A DNA stretch of 64,000 bases from JAENVU01 sp963801105. Lineage in GTDB: Bacteria > Actinomycetota > Acidimicrobiia > IMCC26256 > JAENVU01. The stretch spans positions 496,001-560,000 of the forward strand of contig CAWDDH010000003.1 in assembly GCA_963801105.1 (NCBI GenBank), given 5' to 3'. Position numbers and translations under genes: made by a program. Shown in pieces: positions 1 through 8,623 of this stretch; position 1 is the first letter of the stretch; each line of letters begins with the position of its first letter. Below the pieces are notes generated by a model. The model ran no database searches. It was not told the origin of the DNA and saw only the letters and a program-made list of their open reading frames with translations.

Positions 1-300
1 TTCGGCGTGGCGCTGGTGGCCGTCGGCCTGATGTCGATCGCGTTCCTCTCCGCCTCCGGCGCGCTCGCCCAGACCTGGGCCGCGCCCGAGTACCGCGGAC
101 GGGTCGCGGCGCTCTTCGCGGTTGCGTTCCTCGGGTCGACCCCGATCGGTGGACCGATCGTGGGCGTCGTCTCCCAGGTGTTCGGTCCCCGTTTCGGGCT
201 GCTCCTCGGTGCGGTCGCCTCGCTCGCGGTCGCCGGCGTGGCGCTGCGCAGCCTCCACGGCGCGCCCTCGGAGGCGCCTGCGCCTGCCGCCGCAGCCTGA
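1..300 (+). CDS. MFS transporter, C-terminal end (partial)
   Basis: This is the last 99 codons of a gene that begins before the window; the frame is open from base 1 and stops at 298-300. The residues form three hydrophobic stretches separated by short basic loops. The loop EYRGRVAALF and the glycine/proline-rich segment TPIGGPIVGVVSQVFG are typical of the last helices of major facilitator proteins of the MFS_3 (EntS-like exporter) group. The tail is Ala/Pro rich and probably cytoplasmic. It would act in the cytoplasmic membrane as a proton-driven exporter, but the substrate cannot be told from this end. The next gene starts 64 bases downstream on the same strand. Confidence 0.8.
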   Translation, partial: FGVALVAVGLMSIAFLSASGALAQTWAAPEYRGRVAALFAVAFLGSTPIGGPIVGVVSQVFGPRFGLLLGAVASLAVAGVALRSLHGAPSEAPAPAAAA

Positions 301-334
301 CCGCGCGCCGGCGCCGACCCGAGCGCGCACGGCA

Positions 335-340
335 TACGCT
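335..340 (+). promoter_or_regulatory. candidate -10 element TACGCT
   Basis: The hexamer TACGCT matches the TANNNT -10 form seen before many genes in this window. It lies about 25 bases before the acyl-CoA ligase start and so implies a short leader. No convincing -35 box is visible. Confidence 0.35.
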
Positions 341-364
341 CCGAGCCGACCTCCGGGGGATGCC

Positions 365-1909
365 ATGCACGTACCGCTGACGACACTCGACTTCCTCGAA
401 CGCGCCGAGGCCGTCTCCGGCGCCCGCGTCGGCGTGGTCGACGAGCCTGCCCCACCCGGCGGCGGGCTGGGCTCGATCACCTACACCGACCTCGCGGCGA
501 AGGCCCGATCCGTCGCGATCGCCTTCGACGAGCTCGGTCTCGACGCCGGGGCGCGGATCGCGATCCTCTCGCCCAACGCCGGTCGTTTCCTCGCCGCGTT
601 GTTCGGCATCCCGGCGCACGGCCGCGTGCTCGTGCCGATCAACTTCCGGCTCAACCGTGACGAGATCGCGTACATCGTCGAGCACTCCGGCTCGGAGGCC
701 CTGCTCGTGGACCCCGAGTACGCGTCGCTCACTGCCGACCTCCCCGTCCGGCACCGCTTCGTTCTCGGCACCGAGACCGACGCCGAGCTGTTCGGTCGAG
801 CGGGGATGCCCCGGTTCGTGGCCGACGACGAGACGGCCACCGCGACGATCAACTACACCTCGGGCACCACCGCACGGCCCAAGGGCGTGCAGATGACCCA
901 CCGGAACCTCTGGCTCAACGCCGTCACGTTCGGCTGGCACATGGGGATCGACGACCACGACACGTACCTGCACACGCTGCCCACGTTCCACTGCAACGGG
1001 TGGGGGCTGCCGTTCGCCGTGGCGGCGATGGGTGCCCGCCAGGTCGTGATCCGCAAGGTCGACGGCGAGGACATCCTCGGCCGGATCGAGCGCGAGGGCG
1101 TCACCTTCCTCGCGGGCGCGCCGGCGGTCGTCGCCGCGGTCCTCGACGCCGCCGCGGCGCGCCGGCAGCGGGGCGAGTCGGTGCCCGGCCGGGGCACCGT
1201 GCGCATGGTCGTCGCGGGGGCGCCGCCACCGTCGAAGGTCATCGAGCGCATCGAGGCCGAGCTCGGCTGGGAGTTCATCCAGATCTACGGGCTCACCGAG
1301 ACCTCGCCGCTGCTGACGGTGAACCGCGCCTCCCGTGAGTACGAAGGGCTCGACCCGGCCGAGCGGGCCCGCCGGCTCTCGCGCGCCGGGGTGCCGGCGA
1401 TCGGCGTCCGCATGCGCGTCGACGAGCAGGGCGAGGTGCTGGCACGCTCCAACCATGTCTTCCATGGCTACTGGGACCAGCCCGACGCCACCGACGCGGC
1501 CATCGTCGACGGGTGGTTCCACACCGGCGACGGCGGTGAGCTCGACGGCGCCTACGTCGTGATCGCCGACCGCAAGAAGGACGTCATCATCAGCGGCGGC
1601 GAGAACGTCAGCTCGATCGAGGTCGAGGACTGCCTGTTCCAGCATCCGGCGGTCGCCGAAGCCGCGGTCATCGGCGTGCCGGACGACAAGTGGGGCGAGA
1701 CCGTGAAGGCCCTCGTGGTCCTGCGCCCCGGTCACGACGGCGTCGACGAGGCCGCCCTCATCGCCCACTGTCGCGACCACATCGCCCACTACAAGTGCCC
1801 GACGTCGGTCGAGCTCCGCCCCGAACTCGCCCGCACCGCCACCGGCAAGCTCCAGAAGTTCAAGCTCCGCGCCCCCTACTGGGAAGGCCGCGACCGCCAG
1901 GTCAACTGA
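365..1909 (+). CDS. acyl-CoA synthetase (AMP-dependent ligase, FadD-like)
   Basis: This 514-residue member of the adenylate-forming superfamily activates a carboxylic acid to acyl-AMP and then acyl-CoA in the cytoplasm. Visible motifs are the P-loop-like A3 motif YTSGTTARPKGVQMTH (about 164-179), the A5 motif IYGLTETSP, the hinge region WFHTGDGGELDG with DRKKDVIISGGENVSSIEVE, and the A10 motif RTATGKLQKF with the adenylation lysine near residue 495. The open frame extends upstream to 122, but that part overlaps the preceding gene and has atypical composition. The ATG at 365, behind a G-rich stretch, gives the usual family N-terminus. Chain-length specificity cannot be read from the sequence; medium/long fatty, aromatic or terpenoid acids are all possible. 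Confidence 0.93.
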   Translation: MHVPLTTLDFLERAEAVSGARVGVVDEPAPPGGGLGSITYTDLAAKARSVAIAFDELGLDAGARIAILSPNAGRFLAALFGIPAHGRVLVPINFRLNRDEIAYIVEHSGSEALLVDPEYASLTADLPVRHRFVLGTETDAELFGRAGMPRFVADDETATATINYTSGTTARPKGVQMTHRNLWLNAVTFGWHMGIDDHDTYLHTLPTFHCNGWGLPFAVAAMGARQVVIRKVDGEDILGRIEREGVTFLAGAPAVVAAVLDAAAARRQRGESVPGRGTVRMVVAGAPPPSKVIERIEAELGWEFIQIYGLTETSPLLTVNRASREYEGLDPAERARRLSRAGVPAIGVRMRVDEQGEVLARSNHVFHGYWDQPDATDAAIVDGWFHTGDGGELDGAYVVIADRKKDVIISGGENVSSIEVEDCLFQHPAVAEAAVIGVPDDKWGETVKALVVLRPGHDGVDEAALIAHCRDHIAHYKCPTSVELRPELARTATGKLQKFKLRAPYWEGRDRQVN

Positions 1910-1910
1910 T

Positions 1911-1951
1911 CGGCCGGGGCGAACCTCGTTCGGTTCGACAACTCCCGGCCG
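1911..1951. terminator. nested hairpin between convergent genes
   Basis: An outer 8-bp stem (CGGCCGGG / CCCGGCCG) encloses an inner 6-bp stem (CGAACC / GGTTCG). It starts directly after the ligase stop and faces the convergent alcohol dehydrogenase. There is no T-tract, as is common in actinobacteria. Function is inferred from position and symmetry. Confidence 0.45.
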
Positions 1952-2037
1952 GGCCGAGCGCACCGAGGTCGAGGCGACCGGGCTCCGGCCCCGTCACGCG
2001 TCCGCCGGCGCTGTTTTGCCGGATCGATGGCGACACC

Positions 2038-3288
2038 TCACCGCTGGTCGAACGCGACCTTGATCGCGCCGCTCGTCCCCTGGTCGGCGAGCGCGGCGAA
2101 CGCGTCCCGCCACCGCTCGAGCGGGAACGTGTGCGTGAGCATCCCGGTCAGGTCGATGCGGCCCGACTCCACCATGTCGAGGTACAGCTCGATCCCGTGC
2201 TTGCGGACGCCGTCGACCTCCTCGAACCCGAACGCGTTCGAGCCGGTGAAGATGAGCTCCTTGAAGTAGAGGGGCGTGTCCTCCCAGCGGGCCGGCCCGT
2301 GCATACCGAGCTTCACCAGCGTGCCGCGCGCCCGCAACACCCGGGCTCCGACCTCGAGCGTCTCCGCCGCGCCGATCGTGTCGTAGACGACGTCGATCCC
2401 GCCCGGGAACGCCATCGGGAGCCCGTCTGCGGGTTGGAGGACACCGCCGGACCAGTCGGCGACGGTCTCGATGAGCGCCTCACGCGGCTCCGGGGCGACG
2501 GTGCGGGCACCGAGGGACTCCGCGAGGGCGCGCTGGGTGTCGAAGCGCGCGACCGCCATGATCTCGACACTCGGATACAGCACGCGCAGGATCGCGATCA
2601 CCGACGTGCCGAGCGCGCCGGCGCCGTAGACGAGGACCTTCGTGTCGGGACCGGGCGGATGCCGGGTGACGCCGTGCAGGGACACCGCGAACGGATCCGC
2701 GAGGACGGCCTGCTCGTCGCTGATCGCGTCGGGCACCGTGAAGAGCATCGAGTCGTGCGCGGGCATGAGCTCGCCGAATCCGCCGGGGACGTCCTTGCAC
2801 ATCCCGGTGTGGATCCCCGGTGCGATCGGGCCGACCCCGAAGGACCAGCACTGGCTGAGGTCCCCGGCCGCGCACGCCGGGCACAGGTCGGTCACGCCGC
2901 GGGGTGCGCACGTGAGCCACGGGTTGAGCACCACGCGGTCGCCGACGTCGACCCCCACGGCCTCGGGACCGAGCGCCACGACGTCGGCCACGACCTCGTG
3001 GCCCATCACGTGGGGGAACGACACGAAGTTCTTCATCGGGTTGTCCCGGAACGATCCCGACCGCTCAGGCGACGTGAAGCTGGCGTAGTCGAAGAAGACC
3101 TGCTTCGACTCCGAGCCGCAGATCCCCGTCAGTCGCGGCCGGGTCAGGACCCAGTCGGGGCGGAGGAAACCGGGATCATCGAGATCGACGAGCGCCATCG
3201 GTGCCGCCGCGAGCATCTTCAGGTTGCGGTTGTCGGTCTCGGGCTCGGGGACGGACTCGGGCTGGGTGCCGAAGAGCAGTGCGCGCAT
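2038..3288 (-). CDS. zinc-dependent alcohol dehydrogenase (MDR family)
   Basis: This 416-residue medium-chain dehydrogenase/reductase oxidises an alcohol or polyol with NAD(P)+ in the cytoplasm. The catalytic-zinc ligands appear as Cys57 (GICGSE) and His97-Glu98 (GHEVV). A structural-zinc loop is present with four cysteines at about 127, 136, 139 and 147. The Rossmann motif GAGALG lies at 222-227. It is longer than the usual 340-380 residues because of an N-terminal extension and an insertion around 275-295. The ATG at 3286-3288 lies 6 bases behind a TACGCT -10 box, indicating a leaderless mRNA and supporting this start. The substrate is unknown. Confidence 0.9.
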   Translation of the reverse strand: MRALLFGTQPESVPEPETDNRNLKMLAAAPMALVDLDDPGFLRPDWVLTRPRLTGICGSESKQVFFDYASFTSPERSGSFRDNPMKNFVSFPHVMGHEVVADVVALGPEAVGVDVGDRVVLNPWLTCAPRGVTDLCPACAAGDLSQCWSFGVGPIAPGIHTGMCKDVPGGFGELMPAHDSMLFTVPDAISDEQAVLADPFAVSLHGVTRHPPGPDTKVLVYGAGALGTSVIAILRVLYPSVEIMAVARFDTQRALAESLGARTVAPEPREALIETVADWSGGVLQPADGLPMAFPGGIDVVYDTIGAAETLEVGARVLRARGTLVKLGMHGPARWEDTPLYFKELIFTGSNAFGFEEVDGVRKHGIELYLDMVESGRIDLTGMLTHTFPLERWRDAFAALADQGTSGAIKVAFDQR

Positions 3289-3294
3289 CGCGGC

Positions 3295-3300
3295 AGCGTA
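3295..3300 (-). promoter_or_regulatory. leaderless -10 element (TACGCT)
   Basis: On the minus strand TACGCT ends 6 bases before the alcohol dehydrogenase ATG, placing the transcription start at or next to the start codon. Confidence 0.55.
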
Positions 3301-3339
3301 TGACGCCGGCGTCAGGTTTGCCCACCTGCCCGGACCGGA

Positions 3340-3345
3340 TACGGT
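3340..3345 (+). promoter_or_regulatory. leaderless -10 element (TACGGT)
   Basis: TACGGT lies 9 bases before the ATG at 3355. No ribosome binding site fits in between, so translation would be leaderless. Confidence 0.5.
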
Positions 3346-3354
3346 CCCCGGCCG

Positions 3355-3636
3355 ATGGCCGAGGTCGCGAAGCTCCTGCTGAACAAGATCCGCATCAACG
3401 GCCGGCCGGGAACGGTCGAGATCTTCTCCGACCGCATCGTCGTGACCACCGACGAGGGCAAGCGCACCGTGCCCATGCCGGAGTTGGAGAAGGTCGCGAT
3501 CCGCCAGTCGTGGAAGGGCAACCGGCTGCTGCTCGCGTTGACCGGCGGGGACCTCTTCGAGATCCGCCGGCTCAGCCCGTCAAGCGTCCGGATCGCGCAT
3601 CGGACCATCCTCGAGACCGCCCGCGGCGTCGGCTGA
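3355..3636 (+). CDS. small hypothetical protein
   Basis: This 93-residue protein has alternating beta-strand-like segments (about 12-60) and a helical end. I do not recognise a family. It is compact, charged and without signal peptide or membrane segment, so probably cytoplasmic. Its last 57 bases overlap the 3' end of the convergent SPFH gene. A leaderless -10 box sits 9 bases before the ATG. Codon composition is like its neighbours, which supports real coding, but the function is open. Confidence 0.6.
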   Translation: MAEVAKLLLNKIRINGRPGTVEIFSDRIVVTTDEGKRTVPMPELEKVAIRQSWKGNRLLLALTGGDLFEIRRLSPSSVRIAHRTILETARGVG

Positions 3637-5655
3637 GTCGGCCCCCTCCGTCGCGGCCGCGACCGCCGCCGGAGCCACCGCGGCCTCGTTCCCGTTCCGG
3701 CCGAGGTACCGGATCAGCGACGCCGCCAGGCCGTCGAGGCTCCCGCCACCACCACCGGTGACCAGCACTTCGGGCACCACCGCGATATGGCCGTCCGCGA
3801 CGGCGTTCGCCACCGCGACCAACGCGGTCGCCGTCTCCCCGAGGGCCTGCTTCTGGGCTTCGAACCCGGTCGCGCGCGCCACGCCGAGGGCCTCGGTCGC
3901 CTTCGCCTCGGCCAGCCCGATCGCCTCGACCTTCGTCGCCTCGGCCCGACCCGTGAGCTCGACGTAGGCCGCGTCGCCTTCTCCCTCGGCCTTGCGCGCA
4001 TCGGCCCGGTTCTTCTGGATGTCGACGCTGACTTGCGCGTTGGCCAGCTCGGCCTGCATGTCGGCAGTGCCCTTGGCCTTCTCCATCTCGATCCGGGTGG
4101 TCTGCGCGCGCTGCATCTCCTCGAAGGTCGCCTTCTCCTGGTTGGCGATCTCGCGCTTGGTGAGCACCTCCACCAGCTCCGGGGGGAAGTGCACGTCCTG
4201 GATGTAGACGCCCTTGGTCTCGACGTCGTACAGCTGCAGGTACTCGGTCACGTGCACGAGCGCGGCCTGCTGCACCTGCATGCGGGTCTCGATGAACGTC
4301 ACCGCCGGCTGGTCCTGGAGCGTGTTGCGGAAGTGGTTGCCCACAGCCGACTGGAGGACCTCGTTCACGAGGTTCAACATCGTGCCGACCATGGAGATGA
4401 CCTTCGGCGCGCGGGTGTCGGGCACGTGGATCTGCACCTGGAGCTCGATCGCGAAGACGAAGCCCTCACGGCTCTTGCCCTCGATCGGCGAGAGGTGGGC
4501 ATCGAGGTTGTGGGACGCGCTGATCTCCTTGGACCAGTTGAGCGTCAGGATCGACGTCGGCACGATCTCGGCCGCGTAGCACCGGGGGTTGATCGGGTAC
4601 TTGCCCGTCCGCAGCGGCTCGCGCCAGATCCCGCGGTGCCCGGGCGAGACGATCGATCCGAACTTGAACTCGACGCCCGACGTGTCGAGCGTCGGCAGCC
4701 CGACGAACGCCTTGATGACCGCGACCTCACCCTGGTTCACGACGAGCATCGGCACCATCTCCACCCGCACGAGGAAGGGGTTGAGGAGGTACGCGCCGTA
4801 GAGCAGCGGATCGTGCTGGAGGCCGATCTTGCCCCCGTTGTCCAGGAACCGCTGGAGGTCCTGGTAGTTGTTGTGCTCGTTGTTCTTGTTGCCGAGCAGC
4901 ATCTCGATGATGCGCGCGTCGGTCTCGCTCGTGGACGCGCCCCGACTCGTCGCGTCGTCCTCCATCCCGGTGACGTCCGCGTACCCACCGAGCCGGCTCG
5001 CGATGTCTCCCGACGGCAGCGGCTCGCCCTCGAGCACCGTGACGATCCCGATCATGTCGACCGGGCCTTCCGGTGAGATCACCACGACGCGCAGCGACTC
5101 CGACGACAGCCCGAACGAAGCCGGCGTCAACGTGCCGCCGCTGCCGCGCGTGACCGCGGCCAGATCGGGCGAGACCGGGAGACCGAACACCTGACCCGGC
5201 GTGAGCACGAGGAACGCCACCGGGTGGATCGGCACGAGCGTCCCCGGCGGGAGCACCGGGCGCTGCACGCCCTTCTGTCCGCCGCCCTCGATGAAGGTCC
5301 CGAGGTTCGAGAAGTTGCCGAACGCGGTCCGGTAGACACCGCTCTTGGCGCCGATCGGCAGCGGTGCCCCCACCTGGGCGATGACCACCCCGATCTCACC
5401 GCCGGGTACCTGGACCCACGGGAACTTCTGCACGGCGAAGATCGGCCAGAGCTTGATGCGCACGCCCGGCATGAGCATCCGCGCCTGGTAGCCGGCCTCG
5501 CCATGGAACGCGATCGGGTTGTCCTCCGGCAGCTTCTTGAAGGCGAACCGCTTGTTCACGAGGCCGACCTGCGCCGGACCGATCAGATGGACCGACTTGA
5601 AGCCCACGATCGCAACCAGGAACACCACCACGAGCACCCCGATGACCGTCGCCAC
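3580..5655 (-). CDS. SPFH/band-7 domain protein (flotillin-like)
   Basis: This 691-residue membrane-anchored scaffold protein begins with one hydrophobic helix (about 2-22) without a cleavage site, followed by the SPFH/prohibitin-type domain. The centre contains an Asp/Asn-rich insertion (about 230-285). Residues about 490-640 form a long Ala/Glu/Lys-rich coiled coil with repeated EA-containing segments, the hallmark of flotillins. A glycine run (TGGGGGS) and an acidic tail end the protein. Proteins of this class oligomerise on the inner membrane and organise membrane domains. It is longer than typical bacterial flotillins (about 500). No NfeD-type protease gene lies beside it, unlike many bacterial SPFH operons. 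Its 3' end overlaps the small gene at 3355-3636 tail to tail. Confidence 0.85.
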   Translation of the reverse strand: MATVIGVLVVVFLVAIVGFKSVHLIGPAQVGLVNKRFAFKKLPEDNPIAFHGEAGYQARMLMPGVRIKLWPIFAVQKFPWVQVPGGEIGVVIAQVGAPLPIGAKSGVYRTAFGNFSNLGTFIEGGGQKGVQRPVLPPGTLVPIHPVAFLVLTPGQVFGLPVSPDLAAVTRGSGGTLTPASFGLSSESLRVVVISPEGPVDMIGIVTVLEGEPLPSGDIASRLGGYADVTGMEDDATSRGASTSETDARIIEMLLGNKNNEHNNYQDLQRFLDNGGKIGLQHDPLLYGAYLLNPFLVRVEMVPMLVVNQGEVAVIKAFVGLPTLDTSGVEFKFGSIVSPGHRGIWREPLRTGKYPINPRCYAAEIVPTSILTLNWSKEISASHNLDAHLSPIEGKSREGFVFAIELQVQIHVPDTRAPKVISMVGTMLNLVNEVLQSAVGNHFRNTLQDQPAVTFIETRMQVQQAALVHVTEYLQLYDVETKGVYIQDVHFPPELVEVLTKREIANQEKATFEEMQRAQTTRIEMEKAKGTADMQAELANAQVSVDIQKNRADARKAEGEGDAAYVELTGRAEATKVEAIGLAEAKATEALGVARATGFEAQKQALGETATALVAVANAVADGHIAVVPEVLVTGGGGGSLDGLAASLIRYLGRNGNEAAVAPAAVAAATEGADSADAAGGLEDGPMRDPDA

Positions 5656-5762
5656 TGCCCCGCTCCTCCGATCGCGAACTGCGTGCTCACCTTCGTATCA
5701 CCCCCCGCTCGGGAGCGGGACCGGTTTCCCCGCGGCCGGCATTCTCGGGGCATGCTTCTCCG

Positions 5763-6461
5763 ATGGCTTCCCGGCCCGACGGCGAGACCCACCACTTCGA
5801 TCGCATCGGCTGGCTGCGCGCCGCGGTGCTCGGCGCCCAGGACGGCGTGGCCTCCACCGCGAGCCTCCTCATCGGCGTGGCCGCCGCCAGCTCGGATCGC
5901 AACGCGCTCATCATCGCCGGGGTGGCCTCGCTCGTCGCCGGGGCACTGTCGATGGCCGCCGGCGAGTACACGTCGGTGTCGTCCCAGCGAGACACCGAGC
6001 GGGCCGACATCGCGAAGGAGAGCGAGGAGCTCGAGGAGTACCCGGACGTCGAGCTCGAGGAGCTGACCCAGATCTACGAGCAGCGGGGCCTGGACCGTCC
6101 GCTCGCGCGCCAGGTCGCGATCCAGCTCACCAAGGCCGACGCCCTCGGTTCCCACGTGCGCGACGAGCTGGGGATCCACGGGAGCAGTTCCGCCCGCCCA
6201 CTCCAGGCCGCGCTCGTGTCGGCGAGCGGGTTCGTCCTGGGCGCGCTCCCTCCCGTCCTGCTCGCCGCGCTGGTCCCGAGCAGTGGACGGATCGTGGCTA
6301 TCGCCGCGACGGCGCTGGTGATGCTCGCCTCGATCGGCGCGATCGGGGCGCGCCTCGGTGGGGCACCCGTCGGACGCGCCGCAATCCGCGTCACGCTCTT
6401 CGGGGGCATCGCCATGGCGATCGCCGCACTGATCGGAGACTTGCTCGGCACCGTGGTCTGA
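5763..6461 (+). CDS. VIT1/CCC1-family membrane protein (iron/manganese transporter)
   Basis: This 232-residue protein is of the vacuolar-iron-transporter family. It shows the family N-terminus with DGVASTASLLIGVAAAS and AGALSMAAGEYTSVSSQRD (helices 1-2). A cytoplasmic acidic/charged domain follows (about 80-140, rich in Glu, the metal-binding region of VIT proteins), then three C-terminal helices. It would move Fe2+ or Mn2+ across the cytoplasmic membrane. It is divergent from the SPFH gene with 107 bases between the starts. Nothing nearby points to a specific metal. Confidence 0.88.
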   Translation: MASRPDGETHHFDRIGWLRAAVLGAQDGVASTASLLIGVAAASSDRNALIIAGVASLVAGALSMAAGEYTSVSSQRDTERADIAKESEELEEYPDVELEELTQIYEQRGLDRPLARQVAIQLTKADALGSHVRDELGIHGSSSARPLQAALVSASGFVLGALPPVLLAALVPSSGRIVAIAATALVMLASIGAIGARLGGAPVGRAAIRVTLFGGIAMAIAALIGDLLGTVV

Positions 6462-6482
6462 GCCGGTCGATTCCGGCGCGCG

Positions 6483-7672
6483 TCAGCGCGAGGCGCGCGC
6501 GAGCGCCGGCGCGAGGTCCCCCCGTGGCTCGACCACGACCCGTTCCAGCCCGAGCCACCCGCCCAGCAGCTCCAGCTCGGCGGCCAGCTCCTCCGCGACC
6601 TCGGGATCAGCGACCGGATCCTCGCCGAACGCGCCTCGCACGAGGAGCGCGCCGCCCCTCCGGTCGGCCTTGAGGTCCACCCGGGCGACGAGCCGGTCGC
6701 CGAGGAGGAACGGCAGCACGTAGTAGCCGTGCACCCGCTTCTCCCTGGGGACGTAGATCTCGAGCCGGTACCGGAAGTCGAAGAGCCGCTCGGTGCGGCG
6801 GCGGTCCCAGACCACCGAGTCGAAGGGCGACAGCAGCGCTCGGGCGGTGACGCGACGCGGCACCGTCAGCCCGGGGTCGGCGTAGGCCGGTCCCTTCCAG
6901 CCCTCCACGGTCGCCCGGGCGAGCCGGCCCTCCTCGACCAGCTCCTCGAGCAGGGGGCGCGACGTCACGGTGTTGAGCCGGTAGTAGTCGGCGAGGTCGG
7001 CCGCAGTCCCGACACCGTGCGAGCACGCGGCCTGCACGAGCATCTCCTTGCGGGCGTCGACCTCGGCGAGCTTCGGGGCACCGACGTGCACCGCGGGCAA
7101 CATCCGGTGCAGAAGGTCGTACTCGCGCTCGAAGTTGCCACGGCGCCGGGCCGACACCTCACCCCGGTAGAAGAGCACCTCCAGCGCGCGCTTGGTGTGG
7201 TCCCACCCCCACCACGGTCCGGACTTGCCCGCACGACCCTCGAAGTCACTCGCCGCGACCGGCCACGCGCGGTCACCGTCGCCAGCACCTCGGCCACGAC
7301 CTCCGGGTGGTCCTCGGCGAGTCGTGCGATGCCGGGCCACCGTCCGGCCGCCGACTCCATCTGCCAGCGGAACCACGGCAGCGTCGCGATCGGCAGCAAC
7401 GAGGCCTCGTGCGCCCAGTACTCGAACAGCTCCCCGTCCGCCGTCATCCGCGGCAGCAGATCCCGTGGGTGCGGGCCCAGCCGCGAGAAGAGCGGCAACT
7501 CCTGGGACCGGACGAGCACGTTCACCGAGTCGATCTGCACCAGCCCGATCCGCTCGAACAGCTTGCGCACGTGGCGACGGTCGACACGACCCTTCGGGCG
7601 CCGCCCCGCGAAGCCCTGCGCGCCGAGCGCGGCGCGGCGCGCCTGCGCCCGGGACAGCTCGATCACGCGCAC
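6483..7672 (-). CDS. winged-helix DNA glycosylase-like protein (YcaQ/AlkX family), frame broken
   Basis: The two halves of a protein of about 396 residues lie in two frames that join at 7257-7265. The N-terminal part has LSRAQARRAALGAQGF and IGLVQIDSVNVLVRSQELPL. The C-terminal part has GPWWGWDHTKRALEVLF and VWDRRRTERLFDFRYRLEIY. All are hallmarks of the YcaQ family (DUF1006, HTH_42), which unhooks interstrand DNA crosslinks. Adding one C to the GGCC at the junction restores the family sequence ARGPVAASD, so one base is probably missing. The start is a GTG at 7670-7672. A genuine frameshift mutation is possible but less likely given many similar breaks in this window. Confidence 0.82.
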
Positions 7673-7701
7673 CGCCCCGATCGGGCGGCCAGACTGCGCA
7701 G

Positions 7702-8475
7702 ATGCGGAGCCGAGACGAGATCCACGAGCAGTTCGACCTGACCGACCGCGTCGCGATCGTCACCGGCGCAAGCCGCGGCATCGGCCGCGCGATCGCCGAG
7801 ACCTTTGCCGCGTGCGGTGCGCGCGTCGTGATCACCAGCCGCAAGGCCGACGCGTGCGCCGAGACGGCCGCGGCCATCACCGCCGCGGGCGGGCACGCGA
7901 TCGCGGTCCCGGCCCACGCCGGGCACGTCGACGAGCTCGGTGAGCTGGTGGCCACCACGGTCGAGCAGCTCGGCGGCGTCGACATCGTGGTGAACAACGC
8001 GGCGAACGCGCTCGGGTTGCCGATCGGCTCGATCACGCCGGGGGCGTGGGAGGCGTCGTACTCGGTGAACCTGCGCGGCCCGCTGTTCCTCGTGCAGCAC
8101 GCGCTCCCTCACCTCGTCACGAGCGGGCGCGGCGCGATCGTCAACGTCATCAGCGCGGGGGCGTTCACGCACGGAACGTATCTGTCCCTGTACTGCTCGG
8201 CGAAGGCCGCGATGCTCCAGATGACACGGGCGATGGCGGCCGAGCTCGTGGGGCACGGCATCCGCGCCAACGCGCTCGCGCCCGGGACGACCGATACCGA
8301 CATGGTGCGCAACAACTCCGAGGAGGCACAGCAGCGGATGGCGGCCGCGGGCCTGATCCAGCGCATGGCCTCACCGGAGGAGATCGCCAACGGCGCGTTG
8401 TTCCTCGCCAGCGACGCCGCCAGCTTCATGACCGGTCAGGTCCTCGTCATCGACGGCGGCATGACGACGCCCTGA
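7702..8475 (+). CDS. short-chain dehydrogenase/reductase
   Basis: This 257-residue classical SDR catalyses NAD(P)(H)-dependent oxidoreduction of a hydroxyl/keto group. The cofactor motif TGASRGIG is at 21-28, VNNAAN near 98-103, and the catalytic triad is Ser152, Tyr165 and Lys169. The C-terminal end TGQVLVIDGGM is typical of FabG-like enzymes. The ATG at 7702 starts shortly after a CAGACT hexamer 6 bases upstream, probably a leaderless start. It is divergent from the YcaQ-like gene with only 29 bases between the starts. The substrate is not identifiable. Confidence 0.92.
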   Translation: MRSRDEIHEQFDLTDRVAIVTGASRGIGRAIAETFAACGARVVITSRKADACAETAAAITAAGGHAIAVPAHAGHVDELGELVATTVEQLGGVDIVVNNAANALGLPIGSITPGAWEASYSVNLRGPLFLVQHALPHLVTSGRGAIVNVISAGAFTHGTYLSLYCSAKAAMLQMTRAMAAELVGHGIRANALAPGTTDTDMVRNNSEEAQQRMAAAGLIQRMASPEEIANGALFLASDAASFMTGQVLVIDGGMTTP

Positions 8476-8511
8476 CGGGACGCGCTCGGCTCCCCCATGG
8501 TTGCGCTCCCT

Positions 8512-8534
8512 CGTCGGCGGGATACCCGCCGTCG
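8512..8534. terminator. hairpin between convergent genes
   Basis: A 7-bp stem CGGCGGG / CCCGCCG with a 3-base loop is extended by two more pairs across a mismatch. It lies 37 bases after the SDR stop and before the convergent secreted-protein gene. A second weaker inverted repeat (CGCCG / CGGCG) follows near 8609. Confidence 0.4.
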
Positions 8535-8623
8535 CCCTCCGGGGCGGTCGCCGCAACTGCTCGCCTCCGCCCTACGGGCTCCGGCTCGGGATGCTCACAG
8601 GCGCTCGCCGGCCCATCGGCGGG

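Noticed and set aside
122..364. N-terminal extension of the acyl-CoA ligase
   Set aside because: It overlaps the MFS gene in another frame and is Arg/Ser/Pro-rich. The ATG at 365 gives the normal family start.
1690..3303. A 537-codon frame covering the end of the ligase and the antisense of the alcohol dehydrogenase
   Set aside because: It is in the wrong phase relative to two well-conserved enzymes; composition only.
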